From positions 12,035,342-12,099,341 of the forward strand of contig NC_135549.1 of the NCBI RefSeq assembly GCF_964340395.1: a DNA stretch of 64,000 bases, written 5' to 3'. Shown one piece after another: positions 1-51,330 of this stretch (its first letter is position 1; each line of letters starts with the position of its first letter). The notes under the pieces were generated by a model. It was not told the DNA's origin. It saw nothing but the letters and a program-made list of their open reading frames with translations, and made no database searches. A program made the position numbers and the translations under genes. Source of the DNA: Glandiceps talaboti (taxonomy: Eukaryota > Hemichordata > Enteropneusta > Spengelidae).

Positions 1-39746
<39,746 letters not shown>

Positions 39747-42372
39747 CGACACAGTCCGTTTGATCTATATACGTATCAAGACAAGTCACAATAACCAACA
39801 TCAAGAGTCTTCCATAACTTAATGATACATCGACACTTAAATTACACCCCTAAAGGATCGTCTTTTTTCATTCTACTACATGACTGGGTTTTTAATTGAG
39901 AGTGATACCATTTGCCATATTATTAGCATAACAATTTGTCATGCACCAGGTTGTTCTGTCCAGCTATAAAATGATTATTCACCGATTGGCACAGCTTGTT
40001 CCTCAGCTCTAGGTGAGGTGTCTCCTTATTAAAACCATGTATACTCCTTTCCGACTCTTCCCCATTGCTTCAACTGTGCTCTCAGTTTCATTTAGCGGAC
40101 ACTTTTTTTCAGTTTTACACAAAGAAAGTGTCTGCATACAGTTAATCCATGAAAGGAACTGTCGGCTAACACTTTCAACCTATGAATGAAACTGTCCTCA
40201 ACATGTTAATCATTTCTATTGCACTGTTCCCAACTTGTCAACTGTTCCAACATGTGCTGCCCTGCCTAATCCTGTGTTCTACCGCGGTTAATTCTGCACC
40301 TGTCATTCTGTAATTAAAGTGTGTGTGTAAAAAAATCGCCCTTACGTTGGTGGGTCTCGAACACAGTACCTCCAGTTCTGTACCTATCTATCCAAAGACA
40401 TGCTCTATATTTTATTTTGTTTTATTAAAATGCAATCCCAATCCCAATGGCTTGCCTTGTGAAAAAGGGGGTTGGTTGCAAAAATGTTTCAGTATAGAAA
40501 ATACATATACAAAGGATATAACCACTTCAATACAAACTGACTTGTGCAGAAAGCAGGTTTCCATATAGAATTTGTTCATTGACATGGCAATGTGTATGTG
40601 CACCCAGGTTAGTAACAGAGCTATGGGTGGGTAAAAACGGAAATACTGTTTTGTTTTGTTTTGTTTTTTGTTTTGGTTTGTTTGTTGTTGTTTTTTTGGG
40701 GGGATGGGGTGGTTATATTATATTCGAATTGGGACTGTAACTTTGTTACAGTACGAGTCTTTGCCAGGTTAGTGGATTTCACACTGAACTTCTGGGGAAA
40801 ACATCAGATTAATTGGTCGAGATATACGGGAAGGGTTTTCCATAGTGAGTTTTGTAATTGACATGATAATAGGTAAGAGGTTATGTAATAGGGCTGTAGA
40901 TTATAAGGTTGACTCTCTGGTGAAAACGTAAAAACTCGATGAATTCGAAGTGTATAACTGCGCCTCGGACAAAATAATGAAGCTTTACCCAACAGTGTCC
41001 GATTATTTTCAGTTGGTGGCCTCTGACTTGACCTATAACTATCAGTAAATTGAATTGTTTCATGCAATAGAATTATTTGTATCATCTGTACAGTACAATA
41101 ATATTTGCTGGAGATGAATAGTGGTGTGTCACATACAGCCAGTGTTACTGTTTTCCACGTGATGATGCTTTACAAGTTGTCATTTCAATTTACACTCTTT
41201 AGATAATTACATGTCATTCCACTTGTTCCAATAATAAAGAGTGTGTACATTGGAAGAGTGACATATGGCGCTTTACCATTGTACAGCAACTGAATGCTAA
41301 AAGGTCATTGAAAGTAAGCTCACACATAATGACCAAGCTTGCATGATATAATGGGGGGGGGGGTGTTAGCACAGACCTATGTAACAGATATATTACAGAA
41401 AACAATTTACGTCAATTTACGTTTGCGTTTCTACGATACGAAAAGCATGGGTAATTGAAAAAAATAAAGAGAGAAATAACAAGAGGTAGATGAATACATA
41501 TCTTGTGTAGAAACCTCAAAACATTTTCAGAAATCAGGTTTTTAAAACTATTTTCAAAAATAATATCAAATGTAGTGACAGTTTAATAAGATAGATTATA
41601 TTGTACTTCGACATGGAGTAATGCAATATCGTTCGTCTAAAATAACTCAGTCGTGGGGTGTGTCCTTCCTTAGATTCAAGTTAATTCGCCAAGTTGTCCT
41701 CTCTCGTATATTTGGCAATTACAAAACAAAATAAACAATAGTTGAATGAAATATTCTAACTAATTTAGACTGTCTTCAGTATAAATCAATCAAAATCATT
41801 TGGATAATAATAAGCAATTTTGTGTTTTTTATTTGTTTGTTATTTGTTTTCGAAAGTTGAACCCGATCAAATTTCACTTTGACTTTGCGATTTGAATTGA
41901 TTTGTAGCGAAAAAAAATGATTTTTTATTTCATCTGATATTGAATACGCACTGAACAAATTTACTAAACTTTCTACATTATCATTCATACCAATGATATT
42001 TCATAGTAGCCACGACTTAGTTAGGTAACCATTCAGCCTAAGACGAAATTCCAAGTTGAAGTCGTCTAAGATCATTGCAAGGATTAATCATTTGAATATG
42101 TTTCTGCCCTTACACACGTAGGTAGGTTTTCGTTAGACTATTTTTAAGAGTGATGAGCGTATTGAATATTGAACAAAGTCGTCAGGTTTTTGTCTTTGTC
42201 AATATAAGTCATGATTTCGATAGTGATTTTTTGAAGCTGAGTTCATCTCATATATACATGGCGGGTGAGTTTTGCATTTGAATGTGCCGAACCAGTGAAT
42301 AATTTACAAAATCCACTTTGTGTAATAATGTTTTATGTAGTGAGTACTAGACTGCAACCTGTCAGTCTCGTT

Positions 42373-42391
42373 CACTCTGGTAGATGGCGCT
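42373..42391 (+). promoter_or_regulatory. CTCF-like motif (weak)
   Basis: The string ctggtagatggcgctg resembles the bilaterian CTCF core (CCA.YAG.TGGCGC.). It is in the forward orientation. Only the sequence match is seen; no binding is known. Confidence 0.25.
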
Positions 42392-42835
42392 GTTTATTAT
42401 GATCGCGTCACAAATTTGTCTTCCATTTCCATGTGATATAAAACTGTACTTATACCTTCTCAATAGAATCCTCAAATCTTTCATGTAATGTAACACGCTT
42501 CCTTTTGCAAGTAGAGATGTTAGTGTGTTACGAGTTTCAAGGGTTTCCGATTTGTCTAATCGAAATGACGTATGTACCTTGAAGGGCTTCCGCATATAAA
42601 TCTCACCTCCGTGGTATATCTAAGATAGTTTAGATGAACCTTGTCAGTCGATGTATACGACTGCTAAAGAGATTTCTGATTGATATGTCAGTTTGACTCA
42701 ATTTTATCTGATTTCTTGCCATTAACATTTATGCAAATTAATATCGTACGTCAAACACAGAATAATACCCCGTATGTACAGATCCAACGCAAACATTTTA
42801 CAATTGTTATGTTATGTGTTTAATGAGACTTACGC

Positions 42836-42847
42836 GCGCACACACAC

Positions 42848-42888
<41 letters not shown>

Positions 42889-43014
42889 CATACATACATA
42901 CATACATACATACATACATACATACATACATACATACATACATGATACATACATACATACATACATACATACATACATACATACATACATACATACATAC
43001 ATACATACATACAC
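42836..43014. repeat. Compound (CA)n/(CATA)n microsatellite
   Basis: ca repeats pass through tatata into about 120 bases of cata with one interruption (catgata) near 42942. Confidence 0.97.
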
Positions 43015-43812
43015 ACACTACAACAAGGGTTTACGACAGTTGTGTATGTAATAGTAAACGCGTCACATGTTACCATGATTACCTCAAAGTTTGTCTAATT
43101 ATTACTAATTATTTTTATTGATTGGCAAAGTTGCCAAAATACACGAAGATTTACTTGTTATAGCTTCTTTTAATTGAGAAGAGTTTTGTCAAAGATACAA
43201 ATAAGTGGGTCTTATTATCGCAGAACGGATCCAAACTTTGCCTGAGTCAATTCTTAAATACAAAACCATCATTTGCAACAATTGCACTTTTAAATCTCTT
43301 ATCATTTATAACCATAACAGAATCATATGCCGACAGGTGGGAAAATGTTATCACAGAGAGTGTAGATGAACATCTTCTGTAAAGATATAAACAGTGTTTA
43401 GACTCAGTAAACCACTTGTTTGCAGCGCGGGTTGGAACATACTATGCAATAATATACAGACTGTACAGATAAGACAATGTTAGATATTTATATAATACAA
43501 CACGTTGTGAATTAACAAAATTTTGGATATCTTTATAATGAACAATGTGTTTTACTGGGTGTACCTTGTGTTGATGTACGTACTAGGTGGACGATCGCGA
43601 TTTGCTGTATAATATCTCAAAAACCACTATTCTTTTAGTGGTGTGAGATAATGTATTATCATGTGTTTTATCATTCGTTGTGAAGTGAATTCAACTTACA
43701 ATCTGCCAACTTAATAAGATCAATACTGACTAATTAACACACTGTCAGGCTTAAATGAGAAATCACGACAACGTACCACGAAGTGTTCCCCGCAGGCTTC
43801 CCTTGCCAGATC

Positions 43813-44004
43813 TGATTAAAATATCTGATGTGGTGAATACGGCTCGATTTCATTATTTACCGGTATCTCATTCTTTTATTCGCCAGAAAGGGCGGCCGCG
43901 GATCACTCCCGGAACAACAAAATCGAAAATAAACCGCAATAAACGAATGAGATTATCGGTAAATAAAGAAATCAGACCGTATTCACCACATCAGATTTTA
44001 ATCA
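43813..44004. mobile_element. Hairpin (foldback/MITE-like) element, 192 bp
   Basis: The left arm starts tgattaaaatatctgatgtg and the right arm ends with its near-perfect complement (cacatcagattttaatca). The arms match for about 60-70 bases through gtgaatacgg, tttaccg and tctcattc. A G+C-rich loop carries ggcggccgcgg. No clear target duplication flanks it. The 92-codon frame across it is a by-product. Confidence 0.75.
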
Positions 44005-44294
44005 CATTGTCCATTCCATCCATACGGTTTTAGATATTTCTGTTCGAAATTTGTCTTCCCTTTTGACCTTTGACATGTGCTAGTCCAGACTACTTCACAA
44101 TGTTAGACCTATAACCACTCCAATAAAGTCAATTCCATCATCGAGTACAGACGATGTAATATTTTGTGACAAATCAAATGAAATCGACAATAAAATCGAT
44201 ATTTTTATACCAAATTTTGTTGTTGTTTTTTTATTTCTCTTTCTGTTATCATGTTGGTTTAGCGATTGTTTATGTGATGGTAACAAAACTGCGT

Positions 44295-44331
44295 GCTCAG
44301 ACCACTATAGAAAATCTGTAGTGGTCTGAGC
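44295..44331. other. Perfect 13-bp stem-loop
   Basis: gctcagaccacta (44295-44307) and tagtggtctgagc (44319-44331) are exact complements around an 11-base loop. The function is unknown. Confidence 0.8.
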
Positions 44332-45333
44332 TTGTGGAAGCATACCCATTGTTGGTAACGAGTCAGGGTTGTAATTTCAATTAATGTTAAGGTCATACAG
44401 AGAACCACTCGTTAGTTAACTTATAATTCATGTAAGTTAAGCTGCATTTTGTCATGAGCACTACAATCGCTTGGTTTCAAATGTACGACGCATCTAGGTT
44501 TACATCTACTTAAAAAATTCTTTCAAACCTTAAGGCACGTATTCTGTAACACTTTAGAAAATATCAGGTGGTGATGTTCAGATGTTGCCTCTGTACAGTG
44601 AACTGAAATACCTGTGAATCGTATCATGTCCTACTACCATATATGGGACGGGTGCGACCCCTTTAATATACGTATACCTTCCACATTCCTGTGCTTGGAC
44701 ATGTGCACACTCCACGTACGTGCACTGTGTTATCGAAGAATTTGTTTTAAAAGTACTAGTGTACATGTAATTATTAGTATTAGTATTTGCATAATTGTAT
44801 GTGTTACTAGTATACTTGTCAGTGTCATTGTTTCGGTGTTAGTTTCTAATTCACTGCCCTTCTGTTACTTATAATGGTTATTTTCTGCAAGAATTAAAGA
44901 TGTCTATATTACTGAACTAAGCAGTCTGTAGAAGAAAAAAAAATATCAATTTCGAATTCCGTTAACAAACTGTCTTCCTCAAAGTTAATATTTAACCTTG
45001 GACACGATTTTTCTAAACCTCGACACCTCGACAATGAAAACACTTTCCATTATTTTGCAGGCTTTTTCTTACAACCGAATTGGTAAAGTCGCACTTCATT
45101 CGACGGATCACCATTATATTTCCAGCAAGTGACTTTGATTAAGGGCTGCTGCGTAGCGCCCTCTAGTGTTACAGTAACGTTGCAAACTTGTTGATCACAT
45201 ACCGTTTTCGTAATAAAATGAGAAAGATTTTCTTTGAGACGTCAATGACAAATATTGAAAAGTCGGGGATTGTGTACATGGTTTAGAAAGCACCGGTACA
45301 TAATCACTTGGAGATACTATCCTATTATATTGA
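44332..45333. other. Intergenic, nothing certain
   Basis: AT-rich sequence without a supported gene. Acceptor-like tattttgcag at about 45052-45061 is followed by an open stretch AFSYNRIGKVALHST ending in TGA near 45132, too short to call. Confidence 0.5.
45154..45169 (-). promoter_or_regulatory. CTCF-like motif
   Basis: tagcgccctctagtgt is the reverse complement of a strong match to the CTCF core (CACTAGAGGGCGCTA). It is on the - strand and so points toward the forward motif at 42373. Prediction only. Confidence 0.4.
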
Positions 45334-45526
45334 ACACATATTGCCTGTCCTATATTCGGGCTATAGCACCCGTTTATTACACCCGAGGGACTGTGAGTTA
45401 CCAGAATCACATGCTGTTTCCCGAGGCCGAAGGCCGAGGGAAATAGCATGTGATTCTGGTAACTCACAGTCACGAGGGGGTAATGAACGGGTGCTATAGC
45501 CCGAATATAGGCCAGGCAATATGTGT
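45334..45526. repeat. Long imperfect hairpin, 193 bp
   Basis: The left arm starts acacatattgcctgtcctat and the right arm is its complement, with about 90 matched bases through tatattcgggctatagcacc, ctgtgagttaccagaatcac and atgctatttccc. The loop is cgaggccgaaggccgagg. A few mismatches and small indels separate the arms. It lies about 260 bp past the stop of the Crypton gene. Confidence 0.9.
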
Positions 45527-45765
45527 TTTATAATATACCTCATGCTTAAACGTTTGCATTATTGAACAAGTTTAATAATTTTTATTCTTTCAACACATTA
45601 TGAAATACAATGAAAGTTATTCAACATGAATGGCTGATATAGCCCGAATATAATGATAAACATAAACATCATGCTTACAGCGTATGTTGTTGCAGTATTT
45701 GAACACGTTTAATATTTAATTATTCATTATGAAATACAAGTGAAGTAATTCAAAATTTGCGTTGC
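45495..45765. repeat. Diverged tandem duplication, about 143-bp offset
   Basis: tatagcccgaatata occurs at 45495 and 45638. The following catgctta, tgaacaagtttaat / tgaacacgtttaat and cattatgaaatacaa blocks also repeat in order. It sits between the hairpin and the Crypton stop codon. Confidence 0.75.
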
Positions 45766-45789
45766 AAACTCAGTATTGGCTTCCATAGC

Positions 45790-47126
45790 CTAGTTGTTGT
45801 GGATGTTGACGACACAGTTATGAAAGTTATAGTTCACTATTTTCTTACTACCGCTCACTTCTTGTTGAGTTACGAAATTCACTGGCGGTGGAGGTGAATT
45901 AGTCAGTTCATTCAGAATTGACATCCGTTGCACCGGCGACGCCATCATCGGGACTAGCGGTAACTGTGGCTGTTCTAGTTCGCCTCGTAGCTGTTCGTTT
46001 GTTGACGAACTTCCTTGAACAGTACTAGAAAGAGTGCGGCTCATTTCTCTCTTTTTGTCTTCGCCAACTCTACTATAACTTCTGATACTGCTCTCTGATT
46101 TGTGACCACTAACTCCCATGATGTGCCGTGCCTCGAAGCCTTTGTCGTCCAATGTTGTAACAGTGGTAGCACGCAAACAGTGGTTGGTATATGTACGAGA
46201 ACATTTACTTTAGCCTCGACAGAGATTTTCTTCATTTTGTCGGCGAGCGCATTTTTACCAACTGCTACGTTGTCATACCAAACAGTGTCATCTTGACTTT
46301 TCAGTGCTGGTTTTGGCCGCTGCCAGAAAGCTTCACAGTTTGGGTTCAGCTTCTTTAAATACAATTCAAAAGACCAAACTGGACATAGCGAGTTTTCTGG
46401 AGTCTCGTACATTCTCCCTCCTTGACTCATTTCCCCGTCGTCTATACAGCCGCGGTGATTTTTCGTCAGCATATCTTGACAGATCGACACATATTTGAGG
46501 CCCGCTGAATCATTCTGGACGACAAAGTGTGACTTCGTCATGTTACGTAGGTTTTCACGGCCACGATTGCAGAGATAGATCATAATGTCAACGAAAACCT
46601 TGTTTTGTAGCCCGATTGGTGTTGACTTGTCAAGTGCAGACGACAACATGATTTTTGTCATGTCGTCTTTGGTACCATTATGGGTTCTTTATGTTTCGTT
46701 GCACCCTTTCCTTCACCTTTCAATTTTACAAGCATTGCAGAGAACACATCGTTGGCAGGCTTGAAAATGTCACTGTTTATTATGTCGATGCCACACTGTC
46801 TCAGAAAATATCGTTGTAAACCATATCGTATTGTTATCATCGACTTGCTCGAATACAGCTGTGCGTTGTTCTGTCGAATCCCTCCATAGAAATTCCGCAG
46901 CGTGATACACAGATCGTCGATCGGGCGCGTTCTTTTCCACGTCTGTTATGTTTGTACCAATTTCTTCACAAAACGAAGTAAAAATCTTGGTGGCGTAGTG
47001 AATGACATGCTTTGTGTTACGTGAATCTTTGCTGTCGACAAGGTGTTGAAGTTCTTGTTCCGACAGAAGTGAAAATCTTGCCCTCTTCTCTTGAGGTTGG
47101 CAGACGACATCGTCAGAAGCTGCCAT
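45790..47126 (-). pseudogene. Crypton-type tyrosine recombinase (DUF3504-like), frameshifted
   Basis: Cryptons are DNA transposons that move with a tyrosine recombinase. The protein pieces follow the family order on the - strand. An N-terminal part starts MAASDDVVCQPQEKRARFSL at 47126 and reaches LWRDSTEQRTAVFEQVDD. It continues in another frame with IRYGLQRYFLRQCGIDII and GATKHKEPIM, in the first frame again with LCNRGRENLR and ISVEAKV, then in a third frame with YTNHCLRATTVTTLDDKGFE, GHKSESSIRSYSR and the tail NYNFHNCVVNIHNN. The catalytic Arg, H-x-x-R, His and Tyr positions are all still readable. Shifts near 46838, 46665 and 46205 each look like one-base indels and break the gene. A reverse AATAAA occurs at 45581-45586. 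Confidence 0.82.
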
Positions 47127-47266
47127 TTTGACCTGTTGTAGCTGTGAACTAGCGGTGGTCACGTGACCATGTCAATAGTTGATGGAACTTTTCCCCTGGG
47201 AAATAGTCATTTCTATTTTCCAATCACGTGACTGATTCTAGCGAATCGTGGCACAGTATTATCACT

Positions 47267-47282
47267 AGGTATATTATAAAAC
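47267..47282 (+). repeat. 16-bp inverted match to the hairpin end
   Basis: aggtatattataaaac is the exact reverse complement of 45525-45540, so this word flanks the Crypton gene on both sides in inverted orientation about 1.75 kb apart. It may mark another diverged copy of the hairpin family or an element end. Confidence 0.6.
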
Positions 47283-48184
47283 TGTGTATTGTATAATTAC
47301 CGTATAAAGTCGGATTGCGACTCTTTCAAATTATAGTGCACGTGGTCAGTGATAGATTGAAGAGTTTGAAATCATCACAGGAATTCGAATATACACCAAT
47401 TGCCGCCAGTAACACACTAAACTGACCATTGATCATGAATTGCTTATTTCTTGCGAAAAAAATCCCCAAATTCGTTATGATCAATACCACACTATACATA
47501 CCCCAGATGTACCTTGTGTTCGTTAACGTTATTTCTATGCAGTCGACGCCACTGTACATTGCAATTGACTGTGTTTATATACATGATATAACAGTTAGAG
47601 ACAGTGGAGAGCTCGCCAATGTCTATATGGTTCCATTTAACTTACAATTATGGTACACGGGTGCGTGTAAAAAATGATACGTATATGTGGGATACTTGGC
47701 TATAAAAGGAACATGTATTTTACCATGAGTAACTGTTTACATAATTATTCTTAATTAAAGTAGCGCAAACTGGGTTGATAAATGTTTATTCAAGTGAAAA
47801 GAGTTTAATAAAACCACATCATTCCAATGCAATGTTAATATCAATGCATGTCTTCTAGAACATCACGGTTGTCTAACAAGCACTGTTAGAACACTCGATT
47901 TGCATATAGGATTACCTGAACAATTTATGATGCGTGATAAATTATGTCAACGGATTGATCGTTTATGGCAGAGGTTTATGGCATACATTAGGTTTGAGTT
48001 CAGTCAAGTGTGCTTTATTTAGTATAATACTGCGAGTACCTTTTAAATATGCAGCAAAAACTACGCCCAAATAACTCAGCTTGTGCGCTTTAACAATAAC
48101 ATCTTCTAAATCACGGCAACAAACACATTCATAAACTAACACAAACTATCAAACTATATCACGTAGTGGGAGAAATAATAATCT
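47283..48184. other. Intergenic, nothing seen
   Basis: AT-rich sequence without recognised genes or repeats. Confidence 0.6.
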
Positions 48185-48405
48185 TTTATTTATACCGGAT
48201 ATTTCGTTAAGTATCCAGTGAGAGTCATCCCTCGTGGTTTCAATGTTCATGCAGGAAGAAACCGGAGTACCCGGGGAAAACCTGCGTTGTTCGGTACAGT
48301 CAAACTGAACAACAACACCCTTCTTACAGCGTGGTAAGTTTAATCGAACCTCGACCGCAGTGGAAGAGGCAAGTTAGTGGTTTAACCACTCGGCCACCGA
48401 TAACC
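48185..48405 (-). mobile_element. tRNA-derived SINE
   Basis: Read on the - strand, the head has an A-box-like ggtggccgagtggttaa (from about 48400) and a B-box-like ggtcgaggttcgatta, as in a serine/leucine-type tRNA. A body follows with gttttccccgggtactccgg, a word I associate with the conserved central domain of many animal tRNA-SINEs (Nin-DC type). It ends near gataaaaagt-free AT-rich sequence (ggtataaataaaag). The family name is from memory and not verified. No A/B box spacing check was run. Confidence 0.75.
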
Positions 48406-49915
48406 CATATATAGAGTACGTACTAGATACAAACACTGAGAAATGGAATACAAAGCAAACAAAAACCGTGGACAAACTTGCCACACTAACACAGTCTGCA
48501 TGTATTTTAGATTCAATTAATTATCTACAATACCTAGCTAGTTACACTCATAAAATAGACATAATATTAGAACAGCTTATTTTATCATATCGACAAAATT
48601 GTTACAGATTTATGAGATTAACGAAATTGTGTACAACGAAAGTACAGTAGCCTATTTTGTGGCAGTTTTGGAGCATACACTAATGAAATTAAGGAAATAT
48701 TTTTGCACATACCTTGCTCGATGGGTCGATCTAGATCTACCGCGGCTCGCTACAGAAACGAGCAAATACAGATTTTTCGTTCTAGCTCGTCGCCCACAAC
48801 CGAACCGTAAATACATGTACATACATGCATGTCTAGTATCCTTGTAGTTGGCTAGCATGGCTTAAATAGTTCATATGAAGCACTAATTAAGAATTCTAAC
48901 ATAGTTCCGATTTTATGTGCGTGTTCTAATACTACGCCAATAAATAACACCGTCAAGTGTGTAATTCGGAAAGGATCTATTGGGAAAAAAGCTGCTTTTC
49001 TCTTGAGACGTCGAACACGACTTCGGGTCCATAAGTTTCAGACATCTTGAAAAATCAAGTACTCTGCAATTCAGTGACGGTATAAGGGCTGTCATAGTCA
49101 CGTCAGTGGTAACAACAATTTACTGTTTTTATTACATTTATGGAAAGTACACGTATATTATGTTAACCACACAGTGATTCATTGTCTCTGAACAGTGACA
49201 TTCTGTGACCCTCTATATGTGTGTTGCATATTTTCACATAACGTAAGACTTTTATGACGGGAGTTTTGTCACCAATCAATTGAGGTCAGTTTCAATTAAA
49301 TAAAATATTTCCTTCAACCAATGTCAACCATACAACAACCAAATGCATCGTCTGTGACACGCCATCTCATCTGAATAAGCGGTACTCAAGAGCAGTATAT
49401 ATAATCGTTGGAAAACTAAGATTAACAGCCGTCACGAGAGATTTGCCTTATTGATGAAAATTTACTGCAGCATAATAAGTATCGACAGTGCACGTTTAGC
49501 TAAGTGTGACATCAATTTCCCGATTCTTAGCGATTATAACCGATGACTTTTACGTGTAGTGTTGTGCTCGATGTATAGTTATCAAGTCTACCGAGTTGGT
49601 AAACAGTTTTAGATTAAAAAACGTGATAAACCACTGAAGATGTAGTAGTGATTGCAGGTCCCCAGACATAATGCAGCGAGTGGGTCGTTGACAAGGATAA
49701 CATCAGGAGCAAAAATATGTTCTTGTTATATGCTTATCTCAGAGATGGGTTAGTGGGTAGAGAATTTATTATTTCTTAATTCCATATAGCGTTATTGATG
49801 ATTGTACATCTCTCATAGCATCAATGCTATGTTATGACAGCATCTTCGTGAGCCACACTGTAACCAGCTACTTTTTGCCGTTTTACAACGGCGATATATG
49901 ACTGGCCATGCTTCT
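48406..49915. other. Intergenic, nothing seen
   Basis: AT-rich sequence. Several 60-80 codon frames have no recognisable motif and no splice context. Confidence 0.55.
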
Positions 49916-50185
49916 AATTAATTCGACGTGCATAAGTCTTGTATCCACACCTAACCCGACATGCATACGTCTTGTATCTACACTTCCTTACCAATTTACA
50001 TAGTTTACGTCTTCTTGCTTTTTGCACCATAGCTCCATACCTTCTTACCCGCCATAGTCGCACGCCTTGTATTCTCATCTCCTTATGATTACCAGATTTA
50101 CATACATGTATGTCTTGTATCCATACCTCCTTCCCCGATGTACATAATGCTTTGCATTCAGTCATCCTTTAAATACTCGTATATT
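49916..50185. repeat. Degenerate minisatellite (gtcttgtatccacac)
   Basis: The words gtcttgtatccacacct, gtcttgtatctacacttcct and gtcttgtatccatacctcct recur with spacer acatgcatac or atttacatac. Units are roughly 45-60 bp and diverged. Confidence 0.65.
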
Positions 50186-50211
50186 CGTCTTGTATCCACA
50201 CTGATATATAA

Positions 50212-50432
50212 CCACAACACAGCACAACACAACACAACACAACACAACACAACACAACACAACACAACACAACACAACACAACACAACACAACACAACAC
50301 AGCACAGCACAGCACAGCACAGCACAGCACAGCACAGCACAGCACAGCACAACACAACACAACACAACACAACACAACACAACACAACACAACACAACAC
50401 AACACAACACAACACAACATAACATAACATAA
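50212..50432. repeat. (AACAC)n/(AGCAC)n pentanucleotide tract
   Basis: About 220 bases of aacac units with a central block of agcac. Long frames on both strands come from the 15-base period. Confidence 0.97.
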
Positions 50433-50589
50433 CTGGTAGTATAGTTTATTTTGGGTATGTGCATTTTATCTTTTCGAGCTTTCACAAAGACCTCCGCCCC
50501 CTCTGGAAAATATACAGCCTAATGCAAAAGATATTGAACATTCACAAAATCGCCTGACTAGAGTGGGGGCGAGTCTTCTATGCTAAGGA

Positions 50590-50740
50590 AGACTTCAGTA
50601 TTTACAAAGGGAAAGCCAGGGGAAATCAGGCCCGGGTTGTTGTGTACATGACTCCGTCATTGTAAAATGTGACTCTCCCTCAATTTCCTTTCTCTAAAAC
50701 ATAACCCTCCCCCGTTGAAATATTTCAAAAGTGTGGTTTC
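50590..50740 (+). repeat. Dispersed repeat fragment (gtgaccctcccc family)
   Basis: Contains agccaggggaaatcaggccc and aaaatgtgactctccctc, closely related to 735-900. Confidence 0.6.
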
Positions 50741-51034
50741 AATGCTGTCGTGGAAAAGGGCACCGTCCCAGAACCAATGATTTAAAGGACTTAATCTGCT
50801 GCTACCATGTTGACATTTGTTAAGGCATAAGTTATTTCCAAACAACAGTACATTGGTGTGAAATCGGCACTGTGTAATCAACACTCGTGTTTGGATGTCA
50901 TTGGCAGAAATGAAAGTCAGAACATTCCTAGTAACTCCCAAAGACCAGATGAGTTCATTGTCGACGTTATCAGGAGCTAGGGAGGTCAACATCTCCACAA
51001 CATTATCCCTAATATATTCCCTAACACCAACCCT

Positions 51035-51200
51035 ATATAACCCAACCCCAACCCTAACGCTAACCGTAACCCTAACTTTAATCGGCCTAACTTTAACCCT
51101 AACTAACCTTAACCCTAACTCTAACAATAACAATAACCTTAAACCTAACCCTAACAATAACAATAAACCTAAACCTAACCCGAACTCTAACCCGAACTGA
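51035..51200. repeat. Interstitial telomere-like (CCCTAA) patch
   Basis: Degenerate ccctaac, ccgtaac and cctaacctt units, mixed with ctaacaataacaataac, extend for about 160 bases. TTAGGG is the ancestral animal telomere repeat, so this looks like an old or drifted telomere-like array. It lies between two copies of the same dispersed repeat. Confidence 0.75.
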
Positions 51201-51229
51201 TATTGTAGCGATGGGATGCCAAAATCACA

Positions 51230-51330
51230 AAAAATCAAAGTAAAATGCGACCCTCCCCTTATCCAATTTTCTAGAATATGGCCCTCCTCCAAGATAAGAT
51301 TCCCCCCCCCCCCGTAATTACTGAAGGCTC
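51230..51330 (+). repeat. Dispersed repeat fragment (gcgaccctcccc family)
   Basis: Contains aaaatgcgaccctcccc and atggccctcctcc with a C-run, like 735-900 and 50590-50740, in the same orientation. Confidence 0.55.

Larger units (their letters stand above)
39747..43812. other. EDEM1 3' flank, no recognised gene
   Basis: AT-rich sequence downstream of EDEM1, probably starting with its 3' UTR. It holds a compound CA/CATA microsatellite (42836-43014) and a G-run near 41351. No coding region can be supported. Confidence 0.7.

Noticed and set aside
43755-44033. 92-codon frame MRNHDNVPRSVPRRL
   Set aside because: It spans the hairpin element; both arms are translated, and there is no family motif.
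45062-45134. Possible exon AFSYNRIGKVALHST after an acceptor-like site
   Set aside because: Too short, no partner exon with a matching phase and no recognised family.
48330-48405. Functional tRNA gene
   Set aside because: A- and B-box-like words are present, but the arms do not close as a cloverleaf and the sequence continues into a SINE body.
50158-50485. Cys/Val/Leu-rich frames over the AACAC tract
   Set aside because: Period-15 translation of a pentanucleotide repeat.
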